Source of the DNA: Nymphaea colorata
Taxonomy: Eukaryota; Streptophyta; Magnoliopsida; Nymphaeales; Nymphaeaceae
DNA: 64,000 nucleotides
Direction of reading: 5' to 3'
Assembly: GCF_008831285.2 (NCBI RefSeq)
Contig: NC_045145.1
Coordinates: forward strand, 16,552,802 to 16,616,801
Shown: piece by piece, positions 35,235-48,590 of the stretch
Numbering within the stretch: position 1 is the first letter of the stretch
Layout: every line of letters begins with the position of its first letter
The notes under the pieces: generated by a model
Seen by the model: only the letters and a program-made list of their open reading frames with translations
Database searches by the model: none
What the model was told of the DNA's origin: nothing
Translations under genes and position numbers: made by a program

Positions 35235-38200
35235 AACAGAGAGAATAAAGGAAACCGAAAAACGAAAGAAACAGAGATATTAGAGGTTAAAAACAAAATG
35301 GAGTTTCATGTAGCAGAACAAATGAACGCCTTCTGCTTTTCTCAATCCTCCGAAAAGAAGAAAGAAACATGAAAGGATGGCCTTGGAACGCAAGTTGGTT
35401 CTGTGGCCCCTGGATGAAAAGTGTCCGTGTTTGTATTCGAAGATGTTATGTTCATAAGATATCTAAGATCCCATTTGTAAATTTAACTCTGCTTCAAGGT
35501 ACTTTGAGCTCTCCCTTTACCCGTGGTGTGGTCTATCCATCTTCCCTTAGGATAGTTGGTACGTGGTTGCAGTCTGTCGGACAGAACTTGTCTTCAATTC
35601 TACCATTGCTGTTGTTAAAAGCTCCACAGCCACGGAGAAGGTTACTGTGTTTTTAATATCATTTTCGTAGCGCAGCGCTTCTGCGGCGGAGCAGGACGGG
35701 CAATGGGTATTTATTGCTCCGCCTCGCCCCAATCGGCGGCCGGCTCCTGTCAATTTCGTCTTCTTGCTTCAAACGTCCCACTCGGTGTTAGCCTGCGAAG
35801 ATTCTTCACTTGAATATGGAAGTAGTCAAAACTGAATTGAGTTCAATTGGAAAGCTTAAATGTTATAGTAAGCGAGTGGCATGTGAATATGTGTGCATGT
35901 GCATGTACTGAGCTGTCGGGTGCAAGCCCACTTATCCTCTTCCATGCATATCTTGGTGAGATAACTATCACGCCAAGCAAACTGTGCAAGTCCACATAGT
36001 GGGACCGAGCCAACTGCATCCAACATGAACCAGTGTCAGGGGGTGGTCCATATTCATGGGCTTGGGTAACCTTCACAAGAAGCGCCTATCAGTGAGGTTC
36101 ATGAGAGAGAGCAGATCAGGTCATATTGTATATAATCAAACAGTTGTCATGATGAATCTCAACTACCCATTCCGGCAAGCACATGTACTTGTCGGAGCAT
36201 AATAAAAAACAATTCGATATGTTCTTCACGGTGGAAAGTCGGCCGGTCAAGTTTTCTGGCGTAGATCGTTCGACCATTCCCTTGGATTTTCTAGGTCCTA
36301 GTGAATTTATGAATTATGATCATCTCTGTTAGTTGCGTCCAAATCATCCGGTCTGTAATTCGTCAACCTTTTCACGTTCAGTATGTGCTTCTTGTTTGTG
36401 GAATCTTTAGAGAACAACATTTAACACTCCTCACAAATGCTATAAGAATAAGATGTCAAATTAACGCGTTTACAAATTCAAATTGGGATGCTATGTGAGA
36501 TATATATAGCCATATAATCTTCATTCTAAAAGGTTTTATGTGACCCTTCATCTTTTTTAATACGCTTCCTAATTTCTGCAAGAAGATTATTGTGCCTTGG
36601 TTGATTTAAAAATAACGTAAATTTGATGGCAACTTCATCGTCTTTAGTTGGTCACTGATCTCGTTAATTTCCAAATGGGTCGATTTACTTAGAAAACAGG
36701 AAACCAAAGAAACTGACGTTCAACAAGACGCGTCCACCTTAATAGGGAATTGGATTTAAGACCTTCAAATTGAAGCAGGTAAGATTTTGTTCTTTGACTG
36801 CAATTTATTTTTTGTCTTATAGTCTGTTCTAGTATGCAGCTTGGTCCCAGATTCACCATCAACGAAGGGGAAATCAAAACCCTCCAAAATATAAGTCTTC
36901 GTAGAGTTGGTCTTCTATCTTAGAGCTAGAGACCTGAATGTTGATTTTAGATCAAGGCCCTTGGCTGCATGGGCAACATATATAATTTCCAAATGTGTCA
37001 CCTTTTGGGATGGAGAGTAAAGATCCAACTAAGCTCCGATGATTTGAGAAAATTATTCTCATTTCTGCCTTCTGGCAGAAGTGATCTCTTTTCTTGTTGA
37101 TTTCGACTTTTGTGTTTCTTTTGATACTCTTGTTTTACTTTCACTAAACAATTAAACTAGACCTACCACTGAGGTCTAAAATAGTGATGATGCTGAAAAG
37201 CCAGGTTTCTGATATCGCCTTATACAATCCAAAAAGGTTGTTCTAAGGAATTCCCTTCTGCCAACAAGAACTTCGGCTGCCTGCCTGGCTAGGAAGCTGG
37301 ACATTAAAAACTCAAACTGAACAAGTTCAGCAGGTGTAGCTCTCTTGGCGTAAACCGCTAGCGGACTGCCTAACCTCAACTTATTAATCTTATTAAAATT
37401 ATAAACGAACAAACTTTTGGAGAACATTCGACCTTCATAGCACGCTAATTATTACTCAAATAATTTATGAAAAGTTTGTTGTTTGATTAGGAGAGATTGT
37501 GGTTGAGCAGCTCGGAGGTCAAGCATTACAGGCTTGCTTCCATTATCTTTTTAAAAAACGTCCATTTCAATCTTATATTAGGTATCCATGTCTTTCTTCC
37601 CTTGGATTAGTCGACGCATGACGGCACCTTGTAACGTATACGTCTAATTTAACATATTATTAGTGGTAGTTGCTTAGACCTAATCCTTATTGATTAAAAT
37701 TTTTCCAAGTACTTTACCCTGCACACCGCAATCATTCTAATGCCTACAAGCGAACAATCAACAGAGACAGTCATCCACACACACACGCACACACACACAT
37801 AAGCAAATAACATAAGAGGGTAGATCCTTTTCATAATGGATTGCAGCTTAATCCAGTTCAGAACAACATGGTTGAACATGGAGATGTCGCGCAGTGACCA
37901 CACGTGAGGTGACGGTAGGTGAAGAAAGTCAAGAGAGAAAAAATTGGACGGAAGAAGAAGAAGGCGGGTGATGGAAAGTTTGAACTAACCAGTCCTGTGA
38001 AGAGAAAATCATTAGATGCTAAAGATGATGATCTCTAAAGGGAATATACATTTATCGGGAGAGGGAACTAAAAATTTTATATGGGTATGTAGATTTTGTA
38101 AGCATGTAATAGTCAGGGATGATTAAATGGCAAACACTATACACAACTACTCAAAATAAATAAATATATATATGTATGTTCACATCATCTCTGTTCAAAA

Positions 38201-39105
38201 ACATGAATATTGAGTTTCTAAGGTGGCAGATCCTATCCTGCCAGAAAGTTGCTTCCATTGCACGTTTAAAAGAAGCCAGGGTTCAGGACGCTTGGACGAT
38301 TGGTGGCCGGAAGCGTCTTGTGGTGGGCGGGCCGCTGAACGTTCTCTTCAACTCGCGGGCCCTCGCAGACGTGGGAGGAGAAAGTGGAGGCGCCCCCTCA
38401 CCAATCTCTTTTGTCTTCATCTCACAAATCCGCTTCTCTCAGCAGTCCTCCGCGGATTTTCTATGTCTCAATGAGCAACCGGGGCCCTGACTCAGGTCCT
38501 TATCACAACGGATCGATTAGTTGAAGGCCAGATGGATGTGGACTTGGAATTTGCAGCTGCATACAAGATAAGGGTCCATGGAAAATTAAATGATCTCCTT
38601 ATCACCAATATCCTTTTGAGCTCTCGACCTGTGCATTGTCTCCATCAAATAAAATAATGTTGATAGGAAGAGTTGTCAAATGATTAAATCTAAATATCCA
38701 GTTAGGTTTATTATAAATACAGAAGATATCCGATAGTTGCAATGGAGGTTTCCCAAAAGAATCTCAGGAGGTGGCACAGTTGGGGAGGTAGGTGGCCTGT
38801 AGACGGCTGTTGATGGAGTTTGAACTTTGCCTGGGCCAAAGATTTTGGGAGTTCAATTAAGCTCAGCGAGGTCTCCCAAGCTAAGAGTGTGGTTTATCTG
38901 CTGCTACAAAAAATAAGAGAGAGAAAACTTTTAAGCCCATAAGCACACGTATCTTTTGTTGGGCAGATGTAATTTGGAGGTTAATTTGAAGAAAATCAAC
39001 CATGGTGAACCTTTGTGTGCATTTCTAGTCGCTTGAAGCAATCTACAGTCATCGTTTTTTGCATTGCTAAGACCTCAAGGAAATGAAGAAGGGTATTGTC
39101 TCTCT

Positions 39106-39146
<41 letters not shown>

Positions 39147-40550
39147 AATCATCAAACCAGAAACTTGGTTGTTAATTGCCAAATTGTTCAGTGTTGAAGA
39201 TTGGTATTGCAGATGACAGCTGATGCTCCTGGAAAACCATGAATTTATCTTGTCAACCATGGGATTCACTTCCAAGCAGTCTAGATCTGTTTAAAATTAA
39301 GCATTCTAGTTAATTTGTTACATAAATATCAAGTAAATTTGATTCTGCAAATGGGCTTATCATGTTCAATTTCCTAAGGCTAGTATGCCTTTGATCAATC
39401 TATCTTTTCTTTTGTTTTTTCAGAACAAAAAAACCATGGTTTTTCATTTTAAAATTTTAAAGCAATCTACTCTTTCCAATAACAGAAACGTCCTGAATAC
39501 AGAACCGAGGTTCCAATATTCTGAACAGTTATATGTTGAATATGCATCCTTATGATGCGGTTCAATCGAAATGAAAATGTATGTGGAACTTACTGTTATG
39601 AGGGCAGAGGATGCGGGTGTCCTTTCCGAGTACAGTCGCCTGAATTTCAGGCATATATATATATAATATGCATTCGAAGTCAATGGGGATGCTATTTTCC
39701 AGCAGTTCATTAAGAGCAAGACATGTGCAAAGCTTGAACTCATGTTTGTTTGATACTCCAACTAGAAGTGAGTTCTAAAATAGTCGTGTCATTCCATGAT
39801 CTTGTTCTGTTCTTGCGCCCTCTGAAACAGACTAACCAGAAGGAGGCTCTTGTTTGTCTCGCTTCATACTAAATTCTTCTTCAAGCCATGCAGCATGAAA
39901 TTTTTCAACCTTCCTTATCAACATTCGTGTATCAGGAAAATAGTTTCTGATTAAAAGCCCTTGTCACACGCCCAGCAGGTTATATCTTTCGGCGCCACAC
40001 GTGTTCAGGGCCTGCAAAGGAATGCTGTGTCTAGCAATAGGAATCCTGTGTTCCTTGGAACGCAGCGTTCCTCCAATCACCAAGTTGGACCTAATTGGGT
40101 TTTGCTTTATTTGGATTCAGGCTTTAACTTCGTGTCTTGAATCTCGATCTTGATTGCATCGGATCCGATTTTTTCTATTTTAGGATCTTAATGTTTACTA
40201 AGGTGAAACAGTTTTTGATATAAAATTCATAAGGCAATACCTTCATACTTTTCAAGGTTCTGGCTTTCTTCATTCAGAGTATGAGTGCACCTATGGTATA
40301 TCATTCAACTTGAACGTCAAGCTTGCCACTGTTTTAAAGCTTAAACAAATAACACACCATAGCGTAACAGCCATCACATGTATTTTTTGGATCTTAAGGG
40401 TTCATGATAAGTAAAATATCTCAATAATTCAAGGCAGCTTTTAGCATCTACCAACTACTAAGTTGGTTCTTGCAAGGTTTTACCAGCTTCCAAGCCATAA
40501 GGATTCAAAACATGGGACGAATGGCCAATATTTGGATATTTTCAGTTAAG
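35235..40550. other. Intergenic stretch between HSFB1 and the MULE-like MITE
   Basis: The HSFB1 3' UTR is followed by AT-rich DNA without recognisable genes. A (CA)n run lies at 37777-37800. A short GC-richer block at about 38220-38480 keeps two frames open but matches nothing I know. A (GA)n run occupies 39107-39143. Confidence 0.5.
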
Positions 40551-40862
40551 ATCTAATCTATTCTAAGTCACACGGGTGCGCCGACTATAGTGGCGTGGCG
40601 CACCTGCATCCGCATCGGTGCAGGTGTAGGTGCTGCCCGACACGACATCAAATGAGTTAGTTTTCACTGTTTTGGAAAATGTTTTTGATTGATATATCGA
40701 TTCAAGGTACCTTTGATAAAAAAAATTAAAAATATAAACAAATAAAATTACTTATATAACAAATAACATATATACCTACATTTAATTTTTTTTTTTAATT
40801 TGCTGTATTCCGCTCCGGCACCTCTGCACCTCTGGCACTCATGTGACATAGGATCTAATCTA
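40551..40862. mobile_element. Mutator-like MITE with perfect 10-bp target site duplication
   Basis: ATCTAATCTA is repeated exactly at 40551-40560 and 40853-40862. The element between (40561-40852) starts TTCTAAGTCACACGGGTGC, and the inverted right end reads CCTATGTCACATGAGTGC. These match over about 18 bp with a few changes. The interior has a GC-rich part with GCACC/GGTGC inverted words and an AT-rich part. No coding capacity is present. Target duplications of 9-11 bp are characteristic of Mutator-type elements. Confidence 0.8.
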
Positions 40863-40905
40863 GCAAATAGTGCAAAGTCCCGTGCGGTGGTGGACTCATG
40901 AAGCG

Positions 40906-41001
40906 TGCTTTACGGAATCCAACTTGGTGAAATCTAGAGTCGGTTCCACTTCACATGCTTTACGGAATCCAACTTGGTGAAATCTAGAGTCGGTTCCACA
41001 T
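40906..41001. repeat. 50-bp tandem duplication
   Basis: Two copies starting at 40906 and 40956 share TGCTTTACGGAATCCAACTT and continue through TCGGTTCCAC almost without change, which points to a recent duplication. Confidence 0.9.
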
Positions 41002-42486
41002 CAAATCATGAGCCAAATCTGAGCCGTGACATTTGCAAGACAGATTAAGGCTTCTCGAGCATTTTTCATCAAGAATCTGGAACGGAAGGAATCCATCGTC
41101 TGCAACTTTTAAATATCAAGGTCATGCATCAACTAGAGAAAAGGGAGTTTGGTTTCTCCTATCATTCATTCCTAGAAACGAACACAGGCCTGGAGCCATC
41201 GACTACTTCAGAGTTTATCATTATATAGTTGGACCAGAATAAATGCTCATTAAAATTGGATCTTTAAGTGGACCTAGAATAAGTGGACATTAATATTGGT
41301 GCTTTTCTCATGATCAAGAAGGCAAATCAATTGAGAAAACCTGGACTCATATGGATAACAAACCATTTATCCTTCATGGGATTGGTGCAATGGCTAGAAC
41401 AGGGGCTGGTAAATGCATAATTGGTAAATCTGGGAACTGAATTCAGATCGGTACAACCGGGTCAGTAGATCAACTAGTTTACTTGGCGACCATGTCAGGT
41501 CAAGCCATGAAATTTTATGGTGTATTTTCACTGTAATTTGTTGTCTTCTCACTCAGTATAGAGCAACATGATCTTGGTTGTATTTATCTCTCTCTCTCTC
41601 TCTGTGCATCTATGGATGTTTAAAGGTTGATGGTGAAAATATATTTGCAAATCATTGAGCTAGTATTCCTTTCATGACCCTAACAAAAGCTTTCATGAAA
41701 GAGAAAAAAAAACAAGCAAAAAATGATTCAGAACTTAAGAATCAAGATGCATTTTTACATCTTAAAATAGTTAGAGCCAAACTCCAGCAATCGATTCTGA
41801 CGAAAGAGAATGAAGCCACACCCCTTGGTGTTCACGAAGGGTCGCCTCCGCCTTTCCGTCTCCATCTTTTATTCACCTTCCCTCGGTGAGCAGCCAAAGG
41901 TCAGCCTTACTCAAACGTCAAGGGGCCCAACGCTGACATTCTACCGAATATGTACTCCCAACCCTTCACTAATTGCCAACCTGCCCTTCCTTATTTTCTA
42001 TTTTATTTTCCTAATTATTTTAAAGTAGTTAAGATAACTTTTAAATTCATAAAATAAAAATCCCATAGCAATATATGTCAGCCGATTTTTATATGCCAAC
42101 ATCAGTGAGGAAGCATATCAAAATCAATATAGGCTTTGGTACCAAAAAGAAAACAAGCCATGCAATGGGATTTTCGATATTTTATCGGCAATCAGGTGCG
42201 AACATAACATCCTCAGCCATCAAAGGGACGGGTCGACCCAGAGCACAAAATGGAAGGGCCTGTAAGAAAGACTTGTGGCCGTTGGATTAAATCGGACGAC
42301 TGATAGTTAACGTTAATGGCGTCCATAGGAGGGTGGGAAGAGAAAGCGTCCCTTTGGCTTCCCAGGAGGCCTCATCAGCAACCGTTGCCCGTCTCGAATT
42401 CTTGGTGTTCTCTACTATACAATGTACCGGACGCCCGTCCCCCTCATCCACACGACACCCATCCCATCACTTGATTCCGGCCGAAC
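41002..42486 (+). promoter_or_regulatory. Upstream region of the nitrite reductase gene
   Basis: AT-rich DNA becoming GC-richer towards 42486. A CTT-N11-AAG palindrome with flanking GGTCA and GGGGCC lies at 41906-41922, one base longer than the CTT-N10-AAG core of known nitrate-responsive elements. No gene is recognised in this stretch. Confidence 0.35.
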
Positions 42487-45188
42487 ATGCTGTCCGTGCG
42501 CCTCCTCGGTGCCTCCAGACCGGCTCTCCAGCCCCGCGCCGCGCAGATTCCGGCCGCCGAGACGGCCGTGGAGGCGTCGAGGTTGGAGGCCAGAGTGGAG
42601 GAGAAGGATGGGTACTGGGTTCTGAAGGAGAAGTTCAGAGCAGGAATCAATCCCCAAGAGAAGGTAAGCAAATGCGGCCGTTTCAACAGAGACTTTGTTT
42701 AGATCGGTTCGATCGGGTATGCTGCTGAAACCATTTTAATGAATCGTTACCAAAGACAGAAGGCAAAATGGTGTTCAGAGAATTGAATGGTTTTGTGAAG
42801 TACTGCATTAGACAGATGGAATCGTGGAATTTGAAAATTCTCTGTGAAACAGGAAAAGCGGATTGTGAAAAGGAAATTGAAGGGGTTCTTTTCTTCCTGC
42901 TAACTAATTCTGTTGCTTGCAGGCGAAGCTGGAGAAGGAGCCAATGAAGCTGCTGATGGAGCGCGGGATCGACGAGCTGGCGGCGATGTCCATGGACGAG
43001 GTCGAGGCGTCGAAACTCACCAAGGACGACATAGACATGAGGCTCAAGTGGCTCGGCTTCTTCCACAGAAGGAAGCACCAATGTCAGCTCTCTCTCTCTC
43101 TCTCTCTCTTATATGGGTTGATGTTACTTGGGCATGTTCCTATCTTCCATTCTCGTTTCCATGGAATGTTTGTTCTTTGTGATGGAACACAAATCACGAT
43201 GAGATGAGAACGCAGACGTTCCAGAGACATGAACAGCTCACCGCGTTCTGGCGCCGTAATCAAACAATTGATAAGAGTATAGCAATGCGTGAAAGTCTAA
43301 TTTTGAGGCCGGAAATTGCAGATGGCCGATTCATGGTGAGGCTGAAGCTGCCGAACGGGGTCACGACCAGTGCCCAGACGCGCTACCTCGCCGGCGTCGT
43401 GGCCGGCTACGGTTCCGAAGGCTGCGCCGATGTGACGACCCGGCAGAATTGGCAGATCCGGGGCGTGACGCTTCAAGACGCTCCGGCCATCCTGGCGGGC
43501 CTGGAGGAGGTGGGCCTCAACAGCCTGCAGAGCGGCATGGATAACGTCCGGAACCCGGTCGGTAACCCGCTAGCGGGCATCGACCCGCACGAGGTAGTCG
43601 ACACCAGGGCCTACACCAACCTGCTCTCTCAATTCATAACCGCTAACGGGAAGGGCAACCCTTCCGTAACAAACTTGTAGGTCCTCTGCCACTGTTCATT
43701 CGTTTACGTTGTGTTGAGTGGATAGACTGAGGTGCTCAAGGGTTGATTGGACACAGGCCGAGGAAATGGAACGTGTGCGTGGTGGGCTCCCATGACCTCT
43801 ACGAGCATCCCCACATAAACGACCTCGCCTACGTTCCGGCCGTGAAGGACGGCCGCTTCGGCTTCAATCTCCTCGTGGGAGGCTTCTTCAGCCCCAAGCG
43901 CTGCGCCGAGGCGGTGCCGCTAGATGCTTGGGTCGCCGGAGACGACGTCATCCCGGCCTGCAGAGCTGTGCTCGAGGCATACAGGGATCTTGGCAGCAGG
44001 GGGAACCGCCAAAAAACGCGGATGATGTGGCTTATAGACGAGCTCGTAAGTTGTCGCTCAAATTTCCTCTAATTGCAGAAGAAAAATCCTTGCTGGCTTG
44101 CCAAGCATGGTTAGTGGAAAACTGTTCATGATTTGCCGTGAAATTTTCAATCTCATGACAATGAGCAACGCAACTGATCTGAAACTTTCTCGTCTTCTTC
44201 TTTTGTTACCCATTTTAGTGTTTGTAGCGGTATCGCTTTTTACGGGTTTTCTTTGTCAAGAAACTGAAAATTTTATGCACCTCTCGGTCATTGTCATTTT
44301 GAATTGAGACCGCATCACTTTGCCTCGTGAAACAGGCAGAAAACGCCTCTGTGATCTTCAAGTGAATTTCTATTAATCGCTTGATGATTTGTGCTGGCAA
44401 TGCGCTGAAACTTTGATGTGAATTAGGGAGTTGAAGGATTCAGAGCAGAGGTTGAAAAGAGAATGCCTGCCGGGGAGTTGTTAGCGAGGGCAGCCGAGGA
44501 AGACATGGTCGACAAGAACTGGGTTAGAAGAGAGTACCTGGGCGTTCACCCTCAGAAGCAAAAAGGACTGAACTTTGTTGGTCTCCATGTGCCGGTGGGC
44601 CGCCTCCAGGCCGACGACATGTTCGAGCTGGCACGCCTGGCAGACACCTACGGGACAGGGGAGCTCAGGCTCACAGTGGAGCAGAACATCATACTTCCCA
44701 ATGTCAAGGACTCTGATCTTGATTCTCTGTTGCAAGAGAGGCTCTTGAAAGAGAGGCTATCACCATTCCCTGGTTCGCTGATGCGGACGTTGGTGGCATG
44801 CACCGGAAGTCAATTCTGCGGCCAAGCCATAATCGAGACGAAGGCGCGGGCATTGAAGGTAACAGAGGAGCTGGAGAAGAGGGTAACTGTAACCCGGCCT
44901 GTGCGGATGCACTGGACCGGGTGTCCCAACAGCTGCGGACAGGTGCAAGTGGCTGACATTGGGTTCATGGGCTGCATGACAAGGGATGAAAATGGCAAGG
45001 TGTGTGAAGGTGTGGATGTCTACTTGGGTGGTAGGATAGGCTCCAATTCTCACCTTGGGGATCTTATCATGAAAGGGGTACCCTGCAAAGATTTGGTTCC
45101 CTTGGTTGAGGAAATTTTGGTGGAGCACTTGGGTGCAATCCGCAAGAAACCAGATGAAGAAGATGATATGGAGGAAGGGGAAGAATGA
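42487..45188 (+). CDS. NIR1: Ferredoxin-nitrite reductase, plastid
   Basis: Five exons, 42487-42663, 42923-43082, 43322-43676, 43757-44045 and 44427-45188, join in phase to encode 580 residues, the usual length. The enzyme reduces nitrite to ammonium with six electrons from ferredoxin in plastids. Near-invariant family blocks are YGRFMVRLKLPNGVTT, CADVTTRQNWQIRGV, SGMDNVRNPVGNPLAGIDPH, GSHDLYEHPHINDLAY and FGFNLLVGGFFS. The 4Fe-4S/siroheme ligands are C452 and C458 (CTGSQFC) and C493 and C497 (CPNSC). The first 30 or so residues, rich in Ala, Arg and Ser with few acidic residues, look like a short transit peptide before ASRLEARVEEKDGYWVLKE, where the mature family sequence begins. The C terminus ends in an acidic tail. 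All key residues are intact, so the gene appears functional. Confidence 0.98.
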
Positions 45189-47417
45189 TCGCGGCAAACT
45201 GATCACTTTATAAGCCTTCTGAATACGTTCATTTTTAGCCAAATCAGAGAGTTTTGTGCAGCACATTGCGGTAATCGCTGGTTGTGTTGGTGGTGTAACA
45301 CACCAAAGTGGGTCAAAAGGAGAAGTTTCTTGTGCTAAAGAAAGTGAGTTGATGTTGTTCAGGGCTTCAGGAATCTATCTGCGCAACATCGTGGATGTCA
45401 CTGCTTGTGTAAGTATGGGCCTAGTATTCCATTAACTTGGAAAAGGTGCAGGGTTTGCTTTAAGATGACGAGTTGTTGGCTCTTGTTGCTGTGGTTCATA
45501 TTCCCTCTTGTAAGATCGGTTCAGTAACCAAAATAATGTTTTATCAAGTTTCATCCTTCACCTTCTCTGATGCAATGGCTGAGAAACGCACCTGGCTCCT
45601 GCAAGTTCTGCAAACTTCTTTTCAAACGTTTTACCCTGAATCTTATTTTTCTTTACAGCGTGAAGAGCTCTTACGATTCGATGGTTATACCAGTTCACTT
45701 GCGGAAACAATTAAGTTGATTTCTGTCATCACCCAGTAGCTGCTTCCATGAGTAAACACCTCCTGTTTTGTCTCCAATAATTCATCCACCATCTTGCAAA
45801 ATGAAGACCAGGGGGCAAGAAGAAGTTGCCAAAATCACCAAGAAAGAAAGTGATGAACGAAAGAGCGAAGCAAATAAATGACGATCCATTCTTTGGGAAA
45901 AATAATATTTTCAAATTAAGCTGTCAATTTAAAAGCCTGATGTACCGTTACAGGTGATGTGCAGGTGGTAAGGGGGAAACCTGAAGGGTGTCAATCTTGA
46001 TTAAGTTTTTTGTATACATGTTATATATACATAATCAAGATTTTGATATTGAAGGTTGTATCTACAACAAGTTGACATCAATCTTAAGATAAGGAATATA
46101 TTATCTTCTTAAAAAATTGGAACAACAAAAGAATTGCTATCGTACTTGTCATTAATTTAAACAGGGCACAACAAAAGAATAGAAGTCGTAAATGGCTTAG
46201 GAGTGACCATAATTTAGATATGCACAGCAATCTCTTCCTATCAACGCTGCAATCTAACTGGTGATTACTAAACAGATGTTGCAGCAGAAGGCGGACATCA
46301 TCTGGTAGGTGCTTTCCTATTACCAGCTATGCCAGGTCACGCTTCACAATAGGGCTGTGGCTGGCAATTGGCCACATAAGCCCAACGTAAATTACTATCT
46401 CATAAGTATTTTGGGTGCCCTCAAGATCCAAGCCCAACGTATATCTCATAAATTACTTATTTATATATTGCTATCTCATAAGATTTAGATGCTTAAACTG
46501 TAAATATGTGTATAATTCATAAATTGTATGGATTAATTGAACGTAGAAACTATGTAAACTGATTTGTGAGTTGACTAACGGTTAACAATGTGTTGTACAT
46601 AAAGTTGTCTTTTATATTAAAGCACAAGTAGTAGTTAATATTTTTTGGAAAAGTAATTTTACCTGTTGCACCTTATAACTAACCATCAATTAAGTTGATG
46701 ATGCGATTAATAATTGGTCCGTATGGTTATTATATTTTTCTGTTTGTCAATTAGCTCGTGACTCCGTGTATCTGTACCAACTTTGACTTCTTAGTTTGTT
46801 AATTCTCTCTTTTTTTTTTCTTTTTCTAGATAGATTAAGAAGATACATTGTTAGGATTACATAGAAATTATATCCATTGAGTTAGTATTCTTTTCTTTCT
46901 TCTCATCGATATGTCAGAGATAGGCAAATGCAAGTGAGATTATACCGAAAAAGGCATCTCTTAAAATACCTTTTATGATTCTAAAAAATAACGTCGTCAG
47001 CCAAGCATTATAAGAACAACGCTACCGGAATGCTTGACATGAGGTCTTCAACTTGAAACCGTTTTCATTTCCCGGATCCTTCGTTTGTCTGTGTAGATCC
47101 ATGTCAACGGGATCTGATTTAGGGTTGGAAATCTAACTGAAATTGCATTAAAAGAATTGGATATGTAAGAAAAATCAACGTTTCATTAAAAGAACGGATT
47201 GGATTCATATTTTAAGAAATGATATCCGATCAAATTTGGATTCTGTTTTAAGTAAATATCTGATTGGATTCATGACGAAAGTCAGCCATAAATCAATGAG
47301 ATGAAAGTAGAATTCTGACTGTAAATTTTATGTTTAGTTAGAGGAACAAGTCCCCAAAGCCATAATACCCTTATGACTTTTAAGGTTTGGTTTCTTTTTG
47401 GGTGCGGGTGGATAGGA
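45189..47417. other. 3' flank of nitrite reductase and intergenic DNA
   Basis: The 88-codon frame at 45473-45739 lies in the probable 3' region and has no recognisable domain. From 45950 the sequence is AT-rich. A stretch at about 47120-47290 contains GATATCCGAT and GATTGGATTCAT words like those inside the MITE at 9531-9986, suggesting a degraded relative. Confidence 0.45.
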
Positions 47418-47613
47418 GCAAGGGCGGAGGTAGGGGTGGGCCCGCCTAGGCCATGACCCCACCCTAACTAACTTTAAAAAAAAAATTACATTAGAAAAGT
47501 AAAAAATTGTTAATTGTGCAATGTATTTTTTTTATTTAGGTTCAATTTGGCCCTATTCAGATCCGAGGTTAAGCTATTTGGCCTGCCCGGAGCAAAATCT
47601 TGGCTCTTCCCCT
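47418..47613. mobile_element. Degraded member of the GGCGGAGC-ended MITE family
   Basis: The left part GCAAGGGCGGAGGTAGGGG and the right part CTTGGCTCTTCCCCT are imperfect inverted ends like those of the element at 28613-28884. The interior contains AACTTTAAAAA and AATTTGGCCCTATT words. No target duplication is visible. Confidence 0.5.
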
Positions 47614-47814
47614 AAATAGGAGACTTCTATATATTTTTCAACTCAAGTGTCAGGCTGGCTACTTTTTTCAGCCCAAAGAGGTAATGCACTAAAGCATGAC
47701 AGCGACTACGAGATTAAAAATGTTGATCCATTTGATGTTAACCACTTTACTGCATGATTGCACTATCCCTTGAGGTAAAAAAGATTTCAATTGTAAATTT
47801 AAAAATTGAATTCT

Positions 47815-48210
47815 TAAATAGAAGTTCGTGTAGGAATGTTCAATGAATCGAGCCTGGCTCGACTCGAAATTATTAGTCAAGTTTGAGCTTAACTCGAGTT
47901 TGTAAAGTTGGATGAAGTCAACTCGATTAAGCTCGATTAGGCTAGTTTAACACTAATACTTATTTTTTGTAATTTCGAAAACTTAAAATGGCTTAAATAA
48001 AAACATGAAATTTGTAAATAAAAAAATATAAGAGACACGAGCTTAAACGAGTCGAGCTCGAACTCGGACTCGGTTAAGCGAGTTGAGATTGAACTCAAAC
48101 TTGGTTAAGCGAGTCGACCTCGAGCTTATATGTGAGTCGAGTCGAGTTCGAGCTGCTTGAGCTCGAGCTCGAGCTCGAGCTCGGCTCCCTCGTCTATCAG
48201 TACACGTCCA
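47815..48210. repeat. Dispersed CTCGA-rich repeat, copy 3, with a (GAGCTC)n run
   Basis: Dense GAGTCGAGCTCGAACTCG-type words end in a palindromic GAGCTC run near 48154-48182. Related copies lie at 18919 and 28945. Confidence 0.6.
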
Positions 48211-48376
48211 ATTCAAATACGATCCGTCAAAATACGTATTAGTTTCTTTAGCTTCCTCAAATAACTTTCATAACCATGGTAGCCAGGTCCCAAATGAGGT
48301 GGATTCACCTTGTAAGCTTTTCACAGTTTCTTATTGAGTTGCATCTAAGTTGTCTTGAACCACATTCGCCACCCCA

Positions 48377-48590
48377 TCATCAAGGGTGGAGGTAGGTGAG
48401 GTCCCTTTGGGTTGTATGTTCACAAAGCCCAGTCTTTGAAACATTAAATTTAGTGTGGAAACTTGGTGAAATTAGGTCTATTTGTATAGGGTAGCCCCAC
48501 GAGAGCTCAATGATCAATTGAAAATTTGTTAATCATATTTTTGGTTGTTCAAGAAAAAAAAATCTGACTCCGCCCTTCTCGGTCACCAAT
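48377..48590. mobile_element. Degraded member of the GGCGGAGC-ended MITE family
   Basis: Starts CAAGGGTGGAGGTAGGTGAG and ends TCTGACTCCGCCCTTCTC, an imperfect inverted pair. It lies about 0.8 kb from the copy at 47418. Confidence 0.5.

Noticed and set aside
41906-41922. Nitrate-responsive element upstream of nitrite reductase.
   Set aside because: The palindrome CTT-N11-AAG has one base too many compared with the known CTT-N10-AAG core, and the flanks do not match well. Mentioned only within the upstream region.
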